Source: Phoronis australis (Eukaryota; Phoronida; Phoronidae). From it: DNA of 64,000 nucleotides. Position 1 is the first letter of the stretch. Each line of letters opens with the position of its first letter. The translations under genes and the position numbers were made by a program. The notes beneath the pieces are model-generated. The model was not told where the DNA came from. It did no database searches and saw only the letters and a list, made by a program, of their open reading frames with translations. The DNA is taken from the NCBI GenBank assembly GCA_002633005.1, contig NMRA01000118.1, positions 186,707 to 250,706 on the forward strand. Direction: 5' to 3'. Shown piece by piece: positions 34,569 to 46,802 of this stretch.

Positions 34569-37500
34569 CTGAAACAACAGCAGAGATTGAAATTATCGTC
34601 AGTCATAAACTGGAAGTTTAGCGTAGAAGCAGAGCATGTTAATTGAAGAAAACAATGCTAGTAAACCTAAAATAGCCTCTCTCCAGTAATGCGTTCATTA
34701 ACTGGAACGCACTTGCCAGTTTCATCCGATTCTTGCAGCAGTTTGGAAGATTGTGAGACGGACGACAAAGAACAAACACAAGAAACACCAAAAAGGTCAT
34801 TAGACTATATTCTCAACGCGACAACCCTTTAACAGGCAAGATTCAAAACAGGTTTGAAATGAGGACTTGTAATGAAATTTCGATTAGTATTTTTCGGTAT
34901 TCTGACTAACTGAGGATAAAAAATTCCTGCTAGGAACGTTGAATAATTTTCTTCTAGTGGTATTTCGTGGTAATCATGCAAAAATTGGCGTTATCACAGA
35001 TCAAAATTTACCCCCAAAATGAAATAGGGCTAATGTCACAGAAGCTAAGCTTCCAATTTTCAAACTAAAAACATTGCACATTTTAATTATTCCTCTTAGG
35101 TGTTCAAGTAAAATATATGCCCAAAAATCTGTGATGTGCCGTGTTTCCACTGGTGTTCCTATGCAGTCACTCTTAAGCACTGAGACGTAAATTCCAAGTA
35201 TTTGGTGCTCCTGGGAGTTACCTGTACAATACGTCACGTCATGCAAATGTGACAGAGGAGCAAGCACAATGCGGCGTCTGAGTAATTACATATGGGCGTC
35301 AATGGGTCAAGAGAGGATGAGCACCATATTTACTATCAACGCTCTTTTCATCTTGACAAAGTGGTCACCATGTTTGCAAAGCGTCACACTACAAAATTCC
35401 ATCCGATCCCTGTTTACAAAGCTGGCTACGGGCCTGAACATTAAACTCTGGTGACAAAGTCAGCAAAAAATGGATCATGCTGGTGGAAGAATGGCGTTGC
35501 GGTCTCATGTCGCATCCGTATTCCAGCAGAAGTTGGTTAGATAGACACAGTTTGTCATGCAGCACATGTCCTACATGTGTAGACAGAGCAAAACCCTCGA
35601 AAAGGGCAGGGTTTAATTTCTCACATGGGTAAAATATTCGCTTTCAAATGCCTATCTTATACTCGTCGGCCACGTGTCGACTTAGGCAGACAAAGATGTG
35701 CTTCTTATCTCATTGGCAGACTATGAGCCTTACCTTTAAAGCCACCAGATAAGCCAGCAGCAGACTATGAGCCTTACCTTTAAAGCCACCAGATAAGCCA
35801 ACAGCATAGTTTTCCTGCGTTCGCCAGTTTTTCTGGTAGCAGTTCTTGAGGAGAACTTAATTGAAACGCTGTTGAGCTTACAACGAATGCTGCAAGAAAT
35901 AAACTTTTTTCAACATGTCACGATAATGCATCTGTGGATCGCAGTGTGTGTATCGACCAAACATTATGACTTGACCTTACGTAACAAGGCCCTGGCATCA
36001 AAGAATGTTCAGAATAAAGGTTTTCATTAGGCTATCTTGCCATTTGACATAGTGGTTGTCGGGAGAAACACTACGGATCGAACGCGAAAGCCTTGGACAA
36101 GAAACTTGAAATAAGAAATTCAACAGATAACAATTGGACACCCGACAGTAGTAAAAATTGATGGCCCCAATACAATATCTTGACAAGAATGATTATGACA
36201 CACACTACTACTACTTGTAATCAAGGAGATACTGGAATTATGGACTTTGAAATGTCACAGCTTTCAAACCCATCTGCTTTCAAGTGATCGACATCAGCCA
36301 CACGCGATACGACTGGGGCTGCAAGAAGTCTTTCGATAAAACATGTTTGACAAGGTAACGTGCGAGTTTCATATATCTGTAGTGAACCAGCGCACACAAT
36401 CTTTGAAGAAATAAGTGGAAAACAAAAACGACTCAAGAGTGCAGCATGAAACAACGTTTCTATAATTAGAAAACAACATCCTCAGATAAAAAAGCCAGAC
36501 AGAATATCATAAATTATTGTAACAGAATGCTTATATCATGTCACAGGGTATGTCGAAAGATCTTCAAACTAAAAACTCGGCTACCACAACTCCATGATAC
36601 TTGTCTGACATCGTGTTCATGAGCTATTTAAGCGTCGTTTTTGCACTCCACGAAATGTATTGCAAAACTGTCGGCGATGAAAACTCCTGGCGTGTGTACT
36701 GACCTTGACCAATCAAATTTTAAACTCAGTATATGAAAGCGGCGAAGTTATTTTGGAAGAGCATACGCCTGTGAAGAAGTTGGTGTTTTTAACACCAGAA
36801 TAAAATGATGTATAGCATTCGGAAGAAATCGCCGATTTGAGACATTTTCCCGGTTCTGATTGCACAGTCGCACTGGGATAACGGTTTCCCAACACGCATT
36901 TTGTCTTTAATACGAACTGAAGTTCGACTTCTTTACATCCCGTTTTGAAATAAACTAATGTGTCACACCGATTTTCGGTGCAGTGATCAAATTAATGCAT
37001 GCCGCTCCAAACAAAAGTTTTAACTTAAAAGTTGTGGAAACATTTCATGAACGCAGTGATGGGGACACCGCCGGTTGTCCAACTGAAATCCAAATCGTGA
37101 GCGCCCAAGTGATACAAGCTCCGAATTTGTTGCAGGTGCTCTGACTAGCTTGGATATTGTGAGTTATTTTGACAAAGAGTCTTTCAGTTTTACATCAAAT
37201 CAGTAGCCTATTTACGGACAAGCTAATTTTGATAACTGAATTAGTATTTGTTCATTACTAACTTAGATCATTAACTGAACGGAATATGTAATGTTAAGAA
37301 AAAATCTCTCAGACGAAAAAGATTGTATGTGAAAAGTTTAATTCATCAACGACTTACTTATCACTGTAGAAGATGTCGTCTCCTGACACAACAAGTACGT
37401 TTACCTCTCGGGGGGCGACGTCTTGACATGGTGCAAACTGACGCGTGATGACCCACAGGCCACCATTCTTTACCTCGTACCCTGGACGTCTTTTTGGACG

Positions 37501-37757
37501 GAATTTGCTTGGTCCAGCTAACGAAGAAGCGTACTGGGACGAATAGATGTAAACCTGTGAAGTACAAAAAACTGAATTTATTACAATGGATCACATTGCG
37601 AAATTCTGCAGAGTGGTCATGAATTATGAATTGAAGACCCGTTATTGGATAGGATGCGGCAACTTATTTCATATTGCTTAAAGCACCAACTTACACATGT
37701 AAGAGACAATGATATGATGACTGTTGCCCGGAAAAATCCTTTCATTGACAGCGACAT
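32655..37757 (-). CDS. STELLO/DUF288-like type II membrane protein, four exons
   Basis: Exons, in coding order: 37695-37757 (21 codons from the ATG), 37405-37554 (50), 36233-36400 (56), 32655-34568 (637 plus stop). All junctions are phase 0; the total is about 764 residues. The start MSLSMKGFFRATVIISLS is a short cytosolic tip and membrane anchor, so the protein should sit in the Golgi or ER with its bulk in the lumen. Several NxS/T sites and many Cys fit a secretory protein. The C-terminal half has FPNILYCGP (about residue 475) and GYLVMGDDVMLNFW (about 532-545), a DD pair like that of the STELLO/DUF288 glycosyltransferase family, whose plant members are also Golgi type II proteins of similar size. 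Family is inferred from motifs and layout; substrate is unknown. Exon 2 could instead end at 37358 in another phase. Confidence 0.8.
34569..36232 (-). other. Intron 3 of the STELLO-like gene
   Basis: No second gene is recognised. It holds the 44-bp tandem duplication at 35716-35803. Small ORFs on both strands (35001-35267, 35269-35454) are unsupported. Confidence 0.5.
35716..35803. repeat. Exact-period tandem duplication, 44 bp x 2
   Basis: gcagactatgagccttacct... repeats with one base change between units 35716-35759 and 35760-35803. It is intronic. Confidence 0.9.
36233..36400 (-). CDS. Exon 3 of the STELLO-like gene
   Basis: 56 codons, starting IVCAGSLQIYETRTLPC and ending DISKSIIP. The acceptor has a strong pyrimidine tract (gttttccacttatttcttcaaag); the donor cca/gtatct is weak. 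Cys-rich (six Cys in the 56 residues), in keeping with a lumenal protein. Its phase matches exon 4 and the shorter form of exon 2. Confidence 0.6.
37405..37554 (-). CDS. Exon 2 of the STELLO-like gene
   Basis: Acceptor ttgtacttcacag, then VYIYSSQYASSLAGPSKF, completing the membrane anchor and starting the stem; ends CQDVAPRE at donor gag/gtaaac. A second donor (aa/gtaagt at 37357) would add VNVLVVSGDDIFYSD but changes phase and would need another, unseen exon. Confidence 0.7.
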
Positions 37758-37832
37758 ATCCGTCAGGAAGGGCTATTTTGAATAGTTTGATTGACTAACT
37801 TGACTGATTTCTTGGTTTCTGTTCGAATCGGT
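37695..37832 (-). CDS. Exon 1: 5' UTR and membrane anchor of the STELLO-like gene
   Basis: Acceptor-like tttttgttgttgcag ends at 37833, so a further non-coding exon probably lies to the right. The ATG at 37757 opens MSLSMKGFFRATVIISLSL and runs to the donor tgt/gtaagt (37694). A second in-frame Met is at codon 5. Confidence 0.7.
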
Positions 37833-38130
37833 CTGCAACAACAAAAATACATTTTATCAAACAAGTGCTTTTGGATTACATAAAACACCAGAAGACATTA
37901 ACGATGATTCGATGAACGAGAGACTTCCGAATGTAAGCGACACTTGGCAAAACCTAATGAAAATTTAGAGTTTGGGTAGGCGACAAAACACAAAACACCA
38001 ACAACGACGGCCCCGACGGCGCCCTGTTACACCAACGTACTGTAAATAATGAATAATTGAGAGTGCATTAAGGAATTAATCAATAAAAGACAGTCATCAA
38101 ATCAGAAAACTATCTCTAATAACTCGAGAA

Positions 38131-38290
38131 CATCAAGTCGTAGCACCATCAAGTCGTAGCGCCATCAAGTCGTAGCGCCATCAAGTCGTAACGCCATCAA
38201 GTCGTAACGCCATCAAGTCGTAACGCCATCAAGTCGTAGCGCCATCAAGTCGTAGCGCCATCAAGTCGTAGCGCCATCAAGTCGTAACGC
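38131..38290. repeat. 16-bp minisatellite, ten exact-length units
   Basis: Unit catcaagtcgtagcgc. At position 12 the ten units read G G G A A A G G G A; the first also has an A at position 15. There are no indels. It lies about 300 bases upstream of the first placed exon of the STELLO-like gene. Confidence 0.97.
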
Positions 38291-38299
38291 CATAAAGAA

Positions 38300-39350
38300 G
38301 TGCGAAACTAACAAGTCACTGCTGTTAGCCCCTGAAAGCTACTGATACCAAGTATGAGAAGATTTGTTCAAAGGGTCGCGAAGACTGGGCGTCACAGTGC
38401 CCACACGCCATATTCCTTGAGCTATTGATTAGATAAACATTTTACGTAAAATTTAATGTCGTTCAGACGTAAAATGCGACCTCTGGCACAAATATGATAA
38501 CCCATCAAAGTGTCGTTAGAAATAAGGCCATAAAAGGACAGTCATCTGACCAGTAAATCTTCACTATCTCGAGAACAATAAGTTCTAGCGGAAAACGGAT
38601 GGCACAGTGCAGATAGTACTTGACGAGATGGGTTGATATACAGATTTTCAGAAAGATCTATCAAAGGATGCCGGAAGTACGGCACGAAATTCTACTAATC
38701 AATTATCGAGGATTTACCGGAAATCTCAACTAACACGAGAACAGTAAGTCTAAGATAAAAATAAATTGCACATTTCTTATAGTCCTTGAAATGATTTATC
38801 CACAGAAAAAAGTCAAAGAAATTCCACCAGAAACAGCGATCGAGCTACTCCTCAAGTCAAGCAAGTAAAAATGGCCGGCCCAGTGCCATTTTGCGATTAT
38901 CGATATGTCTTGTGTAAATTCCACAAAGGTCTGATCTGGGTTTTAAATAAAATAAACTTTCATGACCCTCATGATAGTGCGGGAAATTTCCGAGAGAGGG
39001 TACAATCCATTTTGGCCACCGGGGACAATAAGGAATTTAATGGTGCGGTGATTTCAACAATTGAAAATATATAAACCAGTTATTTTTGGGTAAGAAAATT
39101 CAAATCGTTTCAGTTCGTGAAGGTTACATTTTTAGCATCAACTCAAAGTATCCATATCAAGTTGGGGCCAACTGAAAGCTTTTTTGAAGCAGAATCATTG
39201 TGTGACGAAAAACAGAATCTTATTTTGTTTAAAATCCATCAAAGGTGTGAGATTCACCGAGAAACAAAGCTTAGCTCTCCACGGCCACGAAAGTGCCACT
39301 ATGGCCCAGCTACTACGGAGACGTCTAAAAATTAACATCAGCCTTACTCC
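38300..39350. other. No gene recognised
   Basis: Two short plus-strand ORFs (38871-39074, 39117-39335) have no family resemblance. Nothing else seen. Confidence 0.45.
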
Positions 39351-39357
39351 TTAGGAA

Positions 39358-39590
39358 CACATATGGCAATTTTCATAATGGTTCTTTGAGCAGTTTGTCG
39401 GATAGAAAGACGGACGTCAAAAATGGAAACGAAATTCGAAGACAATAAAAATGGTTGCGTAACTAGGGCAAGTGTAGCTTTAATAGATACTATTTGCCAA
39501 TTATCACGAAAATTCCCCAAGCATCTTCAACGATAAAGAGGCAAACAGAAAAGTTGAAATTGACACCAGCGCGGGGCACTGCGGTCTATA
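39358..39590 (+). repeat. Dispersed repeat family, copy 3
   Basis: acatatggcaattttcataatggttcttt and the following gacggacgtcaaaa, aaaaatggttgcg and ctatttgcca follow the order of the copies at 5799 and 6219. More diverged. Confidence 0.6.
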
Positions 39591-40119
39591 CATTCGAATG
39601 TTTCCAGTTCCATTTTCATTTTGAAACTCATTGAAACCTATTGAAACCAAGAATATCTATTGTAGTTTTTGAAAATTTAATGTTCAAACTAAAGCTGAAA
39701 AATGAAATTTTGATAGTCAATGGTTCAATTAAAATTGAAACATGAAAATGGGAATAATTACCAATAATCTAGTGTTTCAGTTAATTGAAACTAGGAATCG
39801 TAAGACGTTTAGTCAATATTCCACTTCACGGGTGTTCATATACCGACAATGCTACGATTGTTTGTCAAAGAGCTAACCGAAATGCGTCTACCACTTATTG
39901 ACGATCCTGTGTATAGGCCTACTTATAACGGGAAACGACTGTCCGAGTAGATGAAACGCTGGTCCACATGGTAGGCATTACACTCGAGATCAATTGATAC
40001 AGACTCATGTGCCAAACAGATAACAAAACAATTATGCAATTCAGGTCCCTTGCTTTCAAAACTTTGCCAAAAATGTGTATTTTACTACCTGAATTATAAC
40101 TAAGATTTCATTAGATTTC

Positions 40120-41035
40120 AGTACAGTGTGCGTTTATTCAGGACTACAACCTTCCCTCAAAGATTCTGGTTGTGCACATTGCCTAAGATGTCCAGAGTTT
40201 CACAACAGCAGAGAAAATGGTACTCATCTTCGATGTCACCATTTAAACACAATTCACAATGTCTGTGTCCCCTCGGAACAGTTGATTCCCAATACCCTTT
40301 TTATCATTAAACCACGTGACGACACACTAAACTCAGATAGTACTTTCTGTAGGACTTGATTTTAATCATTTCTAAATATATTTCAAAAGCTAAGCCATTC
40401 TTTGTCACTTTCTGTTCTTCCACAACTTAAAAATCTCAAACCGACTCTTCCAAACTCAGTCGCTTGTATTGCAGTGGCTGGTGTACACTGTTTCACTCTC
40501 AGAACATATCTAAAGATTTTAGTTTGCACTGTTTCATTGGTTTTTTCTTCATGGACTCCCCTAACTTCACTGTGTAGATAACCTTTCTCCTTTAACGGTG
40601 CCAACGAGTTGATTAACACAATTATTGCCTTTGAAGATTCGTTTAATAATCTTTCTGTGCTCAAAAATCATGAAAACCTCCAGTTGAAATATCAACACGT
40701 TCGAGCTGCTCCTTCTTGTAGAACCGTCGCTCGCGTCTAGCTAAAACTCTCTTTCTGAAAACATCAACTCGAATTAGTCCAAACGGACTTTCAAGCAGTT
40801 TTCACTCATAGTAAATCTCAAGTTTGTTAATTAGTCGTTGGAGACCGATCGGAGTTTCTGTGAATAGTATTAAACCATCAGCGAAAACTAAAATATTATT
40901 TCTATGTCCACATGTACACCGTCAATTGATTTGCATTTCAAATATTTTTCTAAGTTTCTCAAGAAAAACTAAACAAGACGGAACAACAGATTAGGTAAGA
41001 GAATGAACACGATCACCCATTGGCGTGAATGACGT
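40120..41035 (-). pseudogene. LINE fossil: RT motif to C-terminal knuckle
   Basis: Minus strand, from right to left: ILVFADGLILFTETPIGLQR (about 40900), the FADD catalytic box with its second Asp changed to Gly; then IVLINSLAPLKEKG and TEFGRVGLRF (40600-40430); then CELCLNGDIEDEYHFLCC (40270-40200), the Cys-Cys-His-Cys knuckle. The frame is broken in several places. The flanks on both sides (39600-39790, 41100-41340) are AT-rich strings of ttgaaa/ttcaat words. Confidence 0.8.
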
Positions 41036-41039
41036 ACAA

Positions 41040-42855
41040 ACGTATTAATAAATTATATCATTTTTAAAAATTGGAGGGCTGTAATTTGTTGTAAGGTTGT
41101 CTGGTGGCAGGATTGCAAAACTGAACCACCAAATATTAATTGTCACAATTTCATTTTTCAACTGTGAAGTTCAGAATGAAATTTCCAATTGTCATTCAAT
41201 ATTTCATGTCTCATAATTCTAAATGAAAATTCAAAATTGAAATAGGCATACGGTTCGTGATACCGCGTATCGATTTAAATTAAAAATTGTCTATGAAATA
41301 TTCACACCATTATCGCAAGTTTCATTATTCAATTTGGACTGAATATTGGCTTGACACTGGAAACTGGCACGCCTGTCGTGATTACATAATTTCATAGTGG
41401 GATTACAATGTTGTCACAGGTGAATAGTGCGAACGGACTGCACCGAAAAGTATGTTCAGTCAATGGTGAAAAGTTCCCACGCTATCATTCGCTTCATTGG
41501 GTATCGCAACTACCAACCCAAGTTACCTGTCTGTGCGTCAATAGCCAGATACATGAAAGAGTCCAAAATAGGCAACTCCATACGCTCCCTAAATATTGCA
41601 GTGTTTGACTTTGTTTACTCTATAATGTCATGGCATTCTGTAACTTCATCATTACGAGGTCCTCTTTTACATATAATGACTTTTTCAATGTATGAAAATA
41701 AACCGACTTGACTTAGTGTACGTACAGGTGTTGCATGAAATGATTCCTATACACTGTCAATAGAGTTGGCGCTCGGCACAGAGTTACTAATGAAGAAATT
41801 AATGCCTGAAGATAGGGCACTCAGTATTTGCACAAATCCACAAAAGCTCTGGAAATTTAGGGAACACAGTTGAGTCCCTATCCCGCGGGCGACTGTTTTA
41901 TGCAACCGGCCTCTGGTTAGCAGACACGTGTGCTATATATATGAGCTCACGAGTGTCCGAGCAAGAACACTTGGTTTACAACATCATCTAAGCGACCATA
42001 CCTGTTACCACCATTTTCCCTTCTTAGGGAGAGAAGCCAGATCAAAGTAGCTGCCTGTGACAGTTGATGGACGAATACAGCCGCAACTTGACCCATAATA
42101 AACGCTCTAAGTTCATACTTAAACTTGAACAAATCAACACAATGCGCTTTCTCGCGGCGATTCTCTGTTCTCGGTCACTATTTATAGACATTTCACGTAA
42201 TACTCAAAGAAAATAAGTTGCTTGTGCAGTAATACGTCGGTCGTCTAAACGGAGGTATTCAGAGAATGGGTCGAAAGCGCCGTCTGAGGGAGCTTCCGTG
42301 AAACAGTTCATCTTTTCAGTGGCGGAATTTTGTCAGAAAGACTACGCTTGATAGGCCAATGTGTCCATCCTCAGCCGCCCGTGGCGTCGACCGGTATCTC
42401 ATAAAGTTGAATCATTGTGTTCTTCCGAAATAGTGTTTTTCATCGAGCACAGACTACTCAGTAAACTATGATTTGTCATTATTACTATCCCAAGAAGAAG
42501 TAGTTTTAATTTGTAGTAGGTGCTTGGGTATTTGGATACCCCCAGCACAAGAACGTTTTTTCCCGAGGCGAACAAAGAATGTTCGTAGTTCTCTACTCCA
42601 ATCTTGTTGACGAGGGTGTGATTTCTCGCACCGTGTACTCAGAGCATGCCACATCCGGGGGTTTAGCTCATTTGCATACTGATTCGCGCTATAATGCAAC
42701 ACGTGCATAACAAACAAATGTGGCCATTTGTCATTGCTTATTTAAAATGCATTTTTTTTCTTCCACGCATTAATTGGCCTCACCTATGCTGTACAAAATT
42801 GCTTAATTGAGCACGCACTCGGAAAGTAGACAACCCACTTTAAATCAGGTTATCA
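41040..42855. other. No confident gene
   Basis: Short ORFs at 41427-41711 (plus), 41947-42132 and 42466-42717 (minus) have plausible composition but no recognisable domain or clean splice chain. AT-rich ttcaattt repeats occupy 41100-41340. Confidence 0.4.
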
Positions 42856-43280
42856 CTATGTACACCGTGTACAAACCTGAAAAACATAAGAAGTGGGTGG
42901 TTTCTTTCTATAAGTGAATGGTTCTCTGTCGAATATAAGACACCTTTTCGGTGGCCGCGAAAAAGTCATCATTGAGTGGCATGTCACATTTAGTACCTCT
43001 TCTGTGGGGGTACCCTCGAGTCCCGCAGAGCCCCACGGAAGCAGACATATTGAGCATAGTGCCACAACAATGATGTAGGTACCTTTCCAGATCTCGAATA
43101 TCGAAAAATCGATTTGGAACAGACAAAGAGACGTGCATGTGATGCAACTTGAATAAGAAGTAGACACGTGCATAGCATAGAACGAATCGACAAGGACACG
43201 GCGTGGTCCCCGCGACAATCTTGACTTGTACTTTTACGCCACGCACGTTGATGTCGTTCCATAGCAGCAGCACTTCTGTA
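42856..43280 (-). CDS. Open region with possible signal/anchor sequence
   Basis: All three minus-strand frames are open for 300 bases or more, which is unusual here. One frame has a Met (43175), then WKGTYIIVVALCSICLLPWG, a convincing signal or anchor helix, then EEVLNVTC and SYVFQ before a possible donor cag/gtttgt (about 42873). Another starts after the acceptor ggttttacag (about 43277) and reads VLLLWNDINVRGVKVQVKI. Which frame is used, if any, cannot be settled by eye. Confidence 0.3.
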
Positions 43281-43498
43281 AAACCACATATTAATTTTAA
43301 GTAAAACTTGTCCTCACGTAGCCTCAGCATACACCTGCCTTCGCTTTTGAGTTGTTAGTTAATTGACTTTGTTCAGAATAATGACAAATGTGACCGATGT
43401 TTTGCCGTGCGTTCTGTTTAACCACTTTAATTGTGAAAGAGAACAACATGCACGCTACCACAGTCAAATTAGTAAGTTTGTAAACGAGGGAGTGAGTA

Positions 43499-43690
43499 TT
43501 AACAGAAAACTGGAAGTATTTTAGATTGCATGGAGCCTACTGGTTCGTAGTGGTCAGTGGAGAGCAATTCGAACGAGGAGATTTTTAAAAATCTCCAAAG
43601 GAATTTTGTCGCATTCGAGGCATCTTTTTGGCCAAAGTTGTGCGTTTCCATCAATTTCCGATCCGTTTCATCAAGATCACAGGCACTCAT
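43499..43690 (-). CDS. Possible small ORF or first exon
   Basis: ATG at 43690 opens 63 codons beginning MSACDLDETDRKLMETHNFG, hydrophilic, ending at TAA 43499. It could be the first exon of a gene continuing into 42856-43280. No family resemblance. Confidence 0.3.
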   Translation of the reverse strand: MSACDLDETDRKLMETHNFGQKDASNATKFLWRFLKISSFELLSTDHYEPVGSMQSKILPVFC

Positions 43691-43834
43691 TGAGTACACT
43701 GGCGAACACTGACAGTTTTTTTTTTGGAAAATTAAAAAGTGTTATTTCATGAAAAACATAAGGCTTTTCTTTGCTTTTTGGCGTTCTTTCCAGCCATTTC
43801 TAACAAGCTGTATACTGTAATTCCCATGTCTTAA

Positions 43835-44075
43835 GGGCTCTGTCCCACCAAGATAGTTCTCCCTACGTTCTCGGGAATTTTTAATCAACGCAATGAACCG
43901 AGCAAAAGAACAGAATAAACATCGAAAACAGAAGTCACATCTACTAGTAAGAATCTCGTCGGCAGTATCGCATTTACTGCGTAGTTTGGCCCGTTTCGGT
44001 CCGTTCCCAGTCTTTTAGGCTCAACATTGCGATTTTAGGTGTTTGAACGTTCTGAGAATTTATGTGACAGAGCCC
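43835..44075. mobile_element. 241-bp MITE with gggctctgtc termini
   Basis: Ends gggctctgtccca and (reverse complement) gggctctgtcaca are inverted repeats. It is flanked by TTAA on the left (43831-43834) and TTCA on the right (44076-44079), compatible with a TTAA-targeting (piggyBac-like) element with one mutated flank. Confidence 0.6.
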
Positions 44076-44675
44076 TTCAGTAAAGAGAAGTATGAACAAA
44101 CGATCTAACTCCCTTAGAGTAGCTTAGATCAGCTGTATCTGTTACAGACGATTCACTTATTATTTTGCACGTTACGGTTTGCGATGAGTTTTTCTTCTGT
44201 GCATTCCGTATATAACGATCAATTGTTTTTCTTTAGCGTAATTTCCTAACACTCTAGGCTCGTTTCAGTACGTTGCTCGCGACTGCTAGTCATTTTGCAC
44301 CCATCTTTTGGAGAGTCAAGACGGTTGCTCATGTCTTGTGAATTTTCCGTTGTATGTCTGGCTCTATAGTCTTAGGTAGACCATATAGTTCAGTTTTAAT
44401 AATTTATTTTATTTAACTTTTTGTAAATTTGTCGTGCTTACTTTTGTAAAGTTTGTACTTGTAGCATATGTAGTTCTACGAATTTTGCCTGAATGGGCCA
44501 TGCCCTGGGCGTGCAAGTTTTGAATGGAGTTTAGAGAATTAGAGCTTTTTCGTTCACGAATTACTCTGGATCATGGAACGAGCGGCAGGAATTAACAATT
44601 CTGGAAAACCATTACAATCTTGTAACTTACATTACCATGTCAAGGGTTACTCCTTACGAAATGTTGCTTTTTCGA

Positions 44676-44745
44676 TTCCCTTACCTACGACTGACAGTGT
44701 TCACCACTGATTCCCTTACCTACGACTGACAGTGTTCACCACTGA
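44676..44745. repeat. Exact 35-bp tandem duplication
   Basis: ttcccttacctacgactgac...cactga occurs twice without a difference, so the duplication is recent. Confidence 0.97.
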
Positions 44746-46800
44746 ACTCTTCCATTTTTCACTTTACACGTTTCATGCTTTCCCTAGTTTCATTTAGCCA
44801 AAAACTATAAGACTGCAATAACAAATATTGTTCTAAAATTCAATCCAATTAAAAATCATTTTGCTGAGTAAAATTTTTCTAGAAAGGTTTATTTTGTATG
44901 AAAAGAAATTTTATGACAGGACGAATATTCGTAGTTTGCTTCTTGGCACATCATGACATTTCAAACCCTAGTTACCCTAGCTTACACGAACATGCCTTGG
45001 TGCAGCTTTAAAAAATAACACGAGACGCTCGCTCAGCTCATTTCGTGCAACAGTGCAAATGCATTAGAGATGAAACTGATACCTAGATGCTTTCTATTAC
45101 ATCTGTTTGGATTTATCGACCGGTAGTCCCGATAACCGCTGGACTAGTGTGTCTCCACAGAATATCCAGGGTTCCTTGAACCCCAGTTGAGAGTAGAGCT
45201 TTCATAGGTCACGTGATGTGACCATCATACGGTGAGCATTCTTACTTATATAAAATCTCGTTGATTCACAGATGTATCTGAATTCGTGGCTCAATAACAC
45301 TAGCTCTTAAAATAACGTTAAGCCGAGATCTGTGAAACGACTTCCAGGTGCGTGAATGAGTCTATTTGAGAGTACTGAGTTTCCGGCGAACCGTTTCTGG
45401 GTATCCAGCCAGGCCATGTCCCCACTTATCGCTGCAATTGGAATAAAATTGTGAATTGCAAGAAAATGTCAAATGACTCGATTCTGAATCGAGACAAGAT
45501 GAGGAAAAGGCCTTGGTCCCCAAACAAAGGCGCAATAATCGCACGTGCGCTTGAATCCAGCTTCTCGAAACCATCCCATCTAATGCACGACCACCAGATG
45601 CCGCTAGCGCGAAAGCGGCAGACAGATAGTTAGCAAAGTGGCCTAGAACGACTCTTCCACTGTATACTCAATAGGGCCATTCCGGATTACTCTACTTTGT
45701 CCCGGAGATAAGAAAGTGTGTGACCTCGTTTTGGAAATCAGGCACACTTTCCTGTCTCTCATTGATGTCGGGAAGGCTAAGAATTTCATGCATCCACGTA
45801 TATTTGTCCAGTTTATCAAGCTTTCGGAGTTGCAGCCCACAGCACAGCGGTAATATTTCGTTGGCACTGGAAGGACGAACAGAGTAATGCAACCGAGAAA
45901 AACTGGTAAAGAATCAGAAAACAAGAATTAGCATGTGAAACTCCAGTAACATGAAAACGAGGCAGCAAATGTGCCTGACGGAAGTTTATGGCATAGTGGG
46001 TAAATACAGTGAGATTCAAATTTCGTTGTGTAAACCGGGACGGCCCTATTATTATTCTCAAGAGCAATTCATTTATGTTCGAAGTATGTCCCGAGAATGA
46101 TAGGTGCGTCGCAAGCTCCGTTTCCAGAGATAAGCGGAGACCGTATATAAGCGAAATAAGGTCATTTATTATGACTGATAACAGTATACAGATGTGTGTA
46201 AAATAATAAGTAAACATAAAATAATAATCTCTGGAAAGATGGGCAGTAAAAAGCGCAGCACTCAGGTAAGAGGAACCATCGAAAAAGGAAGTGGTAATGG
46301 GTGAGAAAAATGAAGAGAGATTAAACTCAAAGGTAAGTGCTGATAAAACAAAGGAATGACAGATAACATATGTTTACTAAGATCAAAGGTTAACCCTAAG
46401 ACACACGCTAATCATCAGCCTATAGGAGCCAGGAGCAGAGCAAACTCGTGGCGCATTACTGAAATGAAGCAATAGTGTACCTGGGAATGAAATTTCTGAG
46501 CATGTCGCGTGCAAAAGGACCGCATGTGAATTTAAACAGAGAAGTAATGGACCAAACCGAAAAAAGGGAAAAAGGGGGTGTAAGTGAGACAAGTCCATAT
46601 TCTCACAAAAATATATTTAACGGGTGAAATAGTATTTCTCCCAGAACAAGGTCACTGCTCACCTCAAACAGTGCGCTTCAGAATCTGTCAACCGCAGATG
46701 GAATGAAATCTGCTGTAAATCCAATGTCAGAATATAGTCTGACAGTACTTTTAGTTGTATTGTTTTGTTTTGTTATTCTGTTTGATTGGCATGACCCCTG
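44746..46800. other. No gene recognised
   Basis: ORFs at 45362-46598 on both strands overlap one another without any recognisable domain. Nothing else seen. Confidence 0.4.
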
Positions 46801-46802
46801 AG

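Noticed and set aside
34561-34577. Start codon for the 640-codon frame at 34577
   Set aside because: The first codon there is TTG and overlaps a splice acceptor (tttcag); the real protein starts in an upstream exon.
38131-38290. CRISPR array
   Set aside because: 16-bp units in direct contact with no spacers, in animal DNA: this is a minisatellite.
39117-39335. 72-codon ORF before a repeat copy
   Set aside because: It ends inside the repeat-like region, starts without context and shows no family resemblance.
45816-46217. 133-codon minus-strand ORF
   Set aside because: It overlaps an antisense frame and has no domain, splice context or repeat relation.
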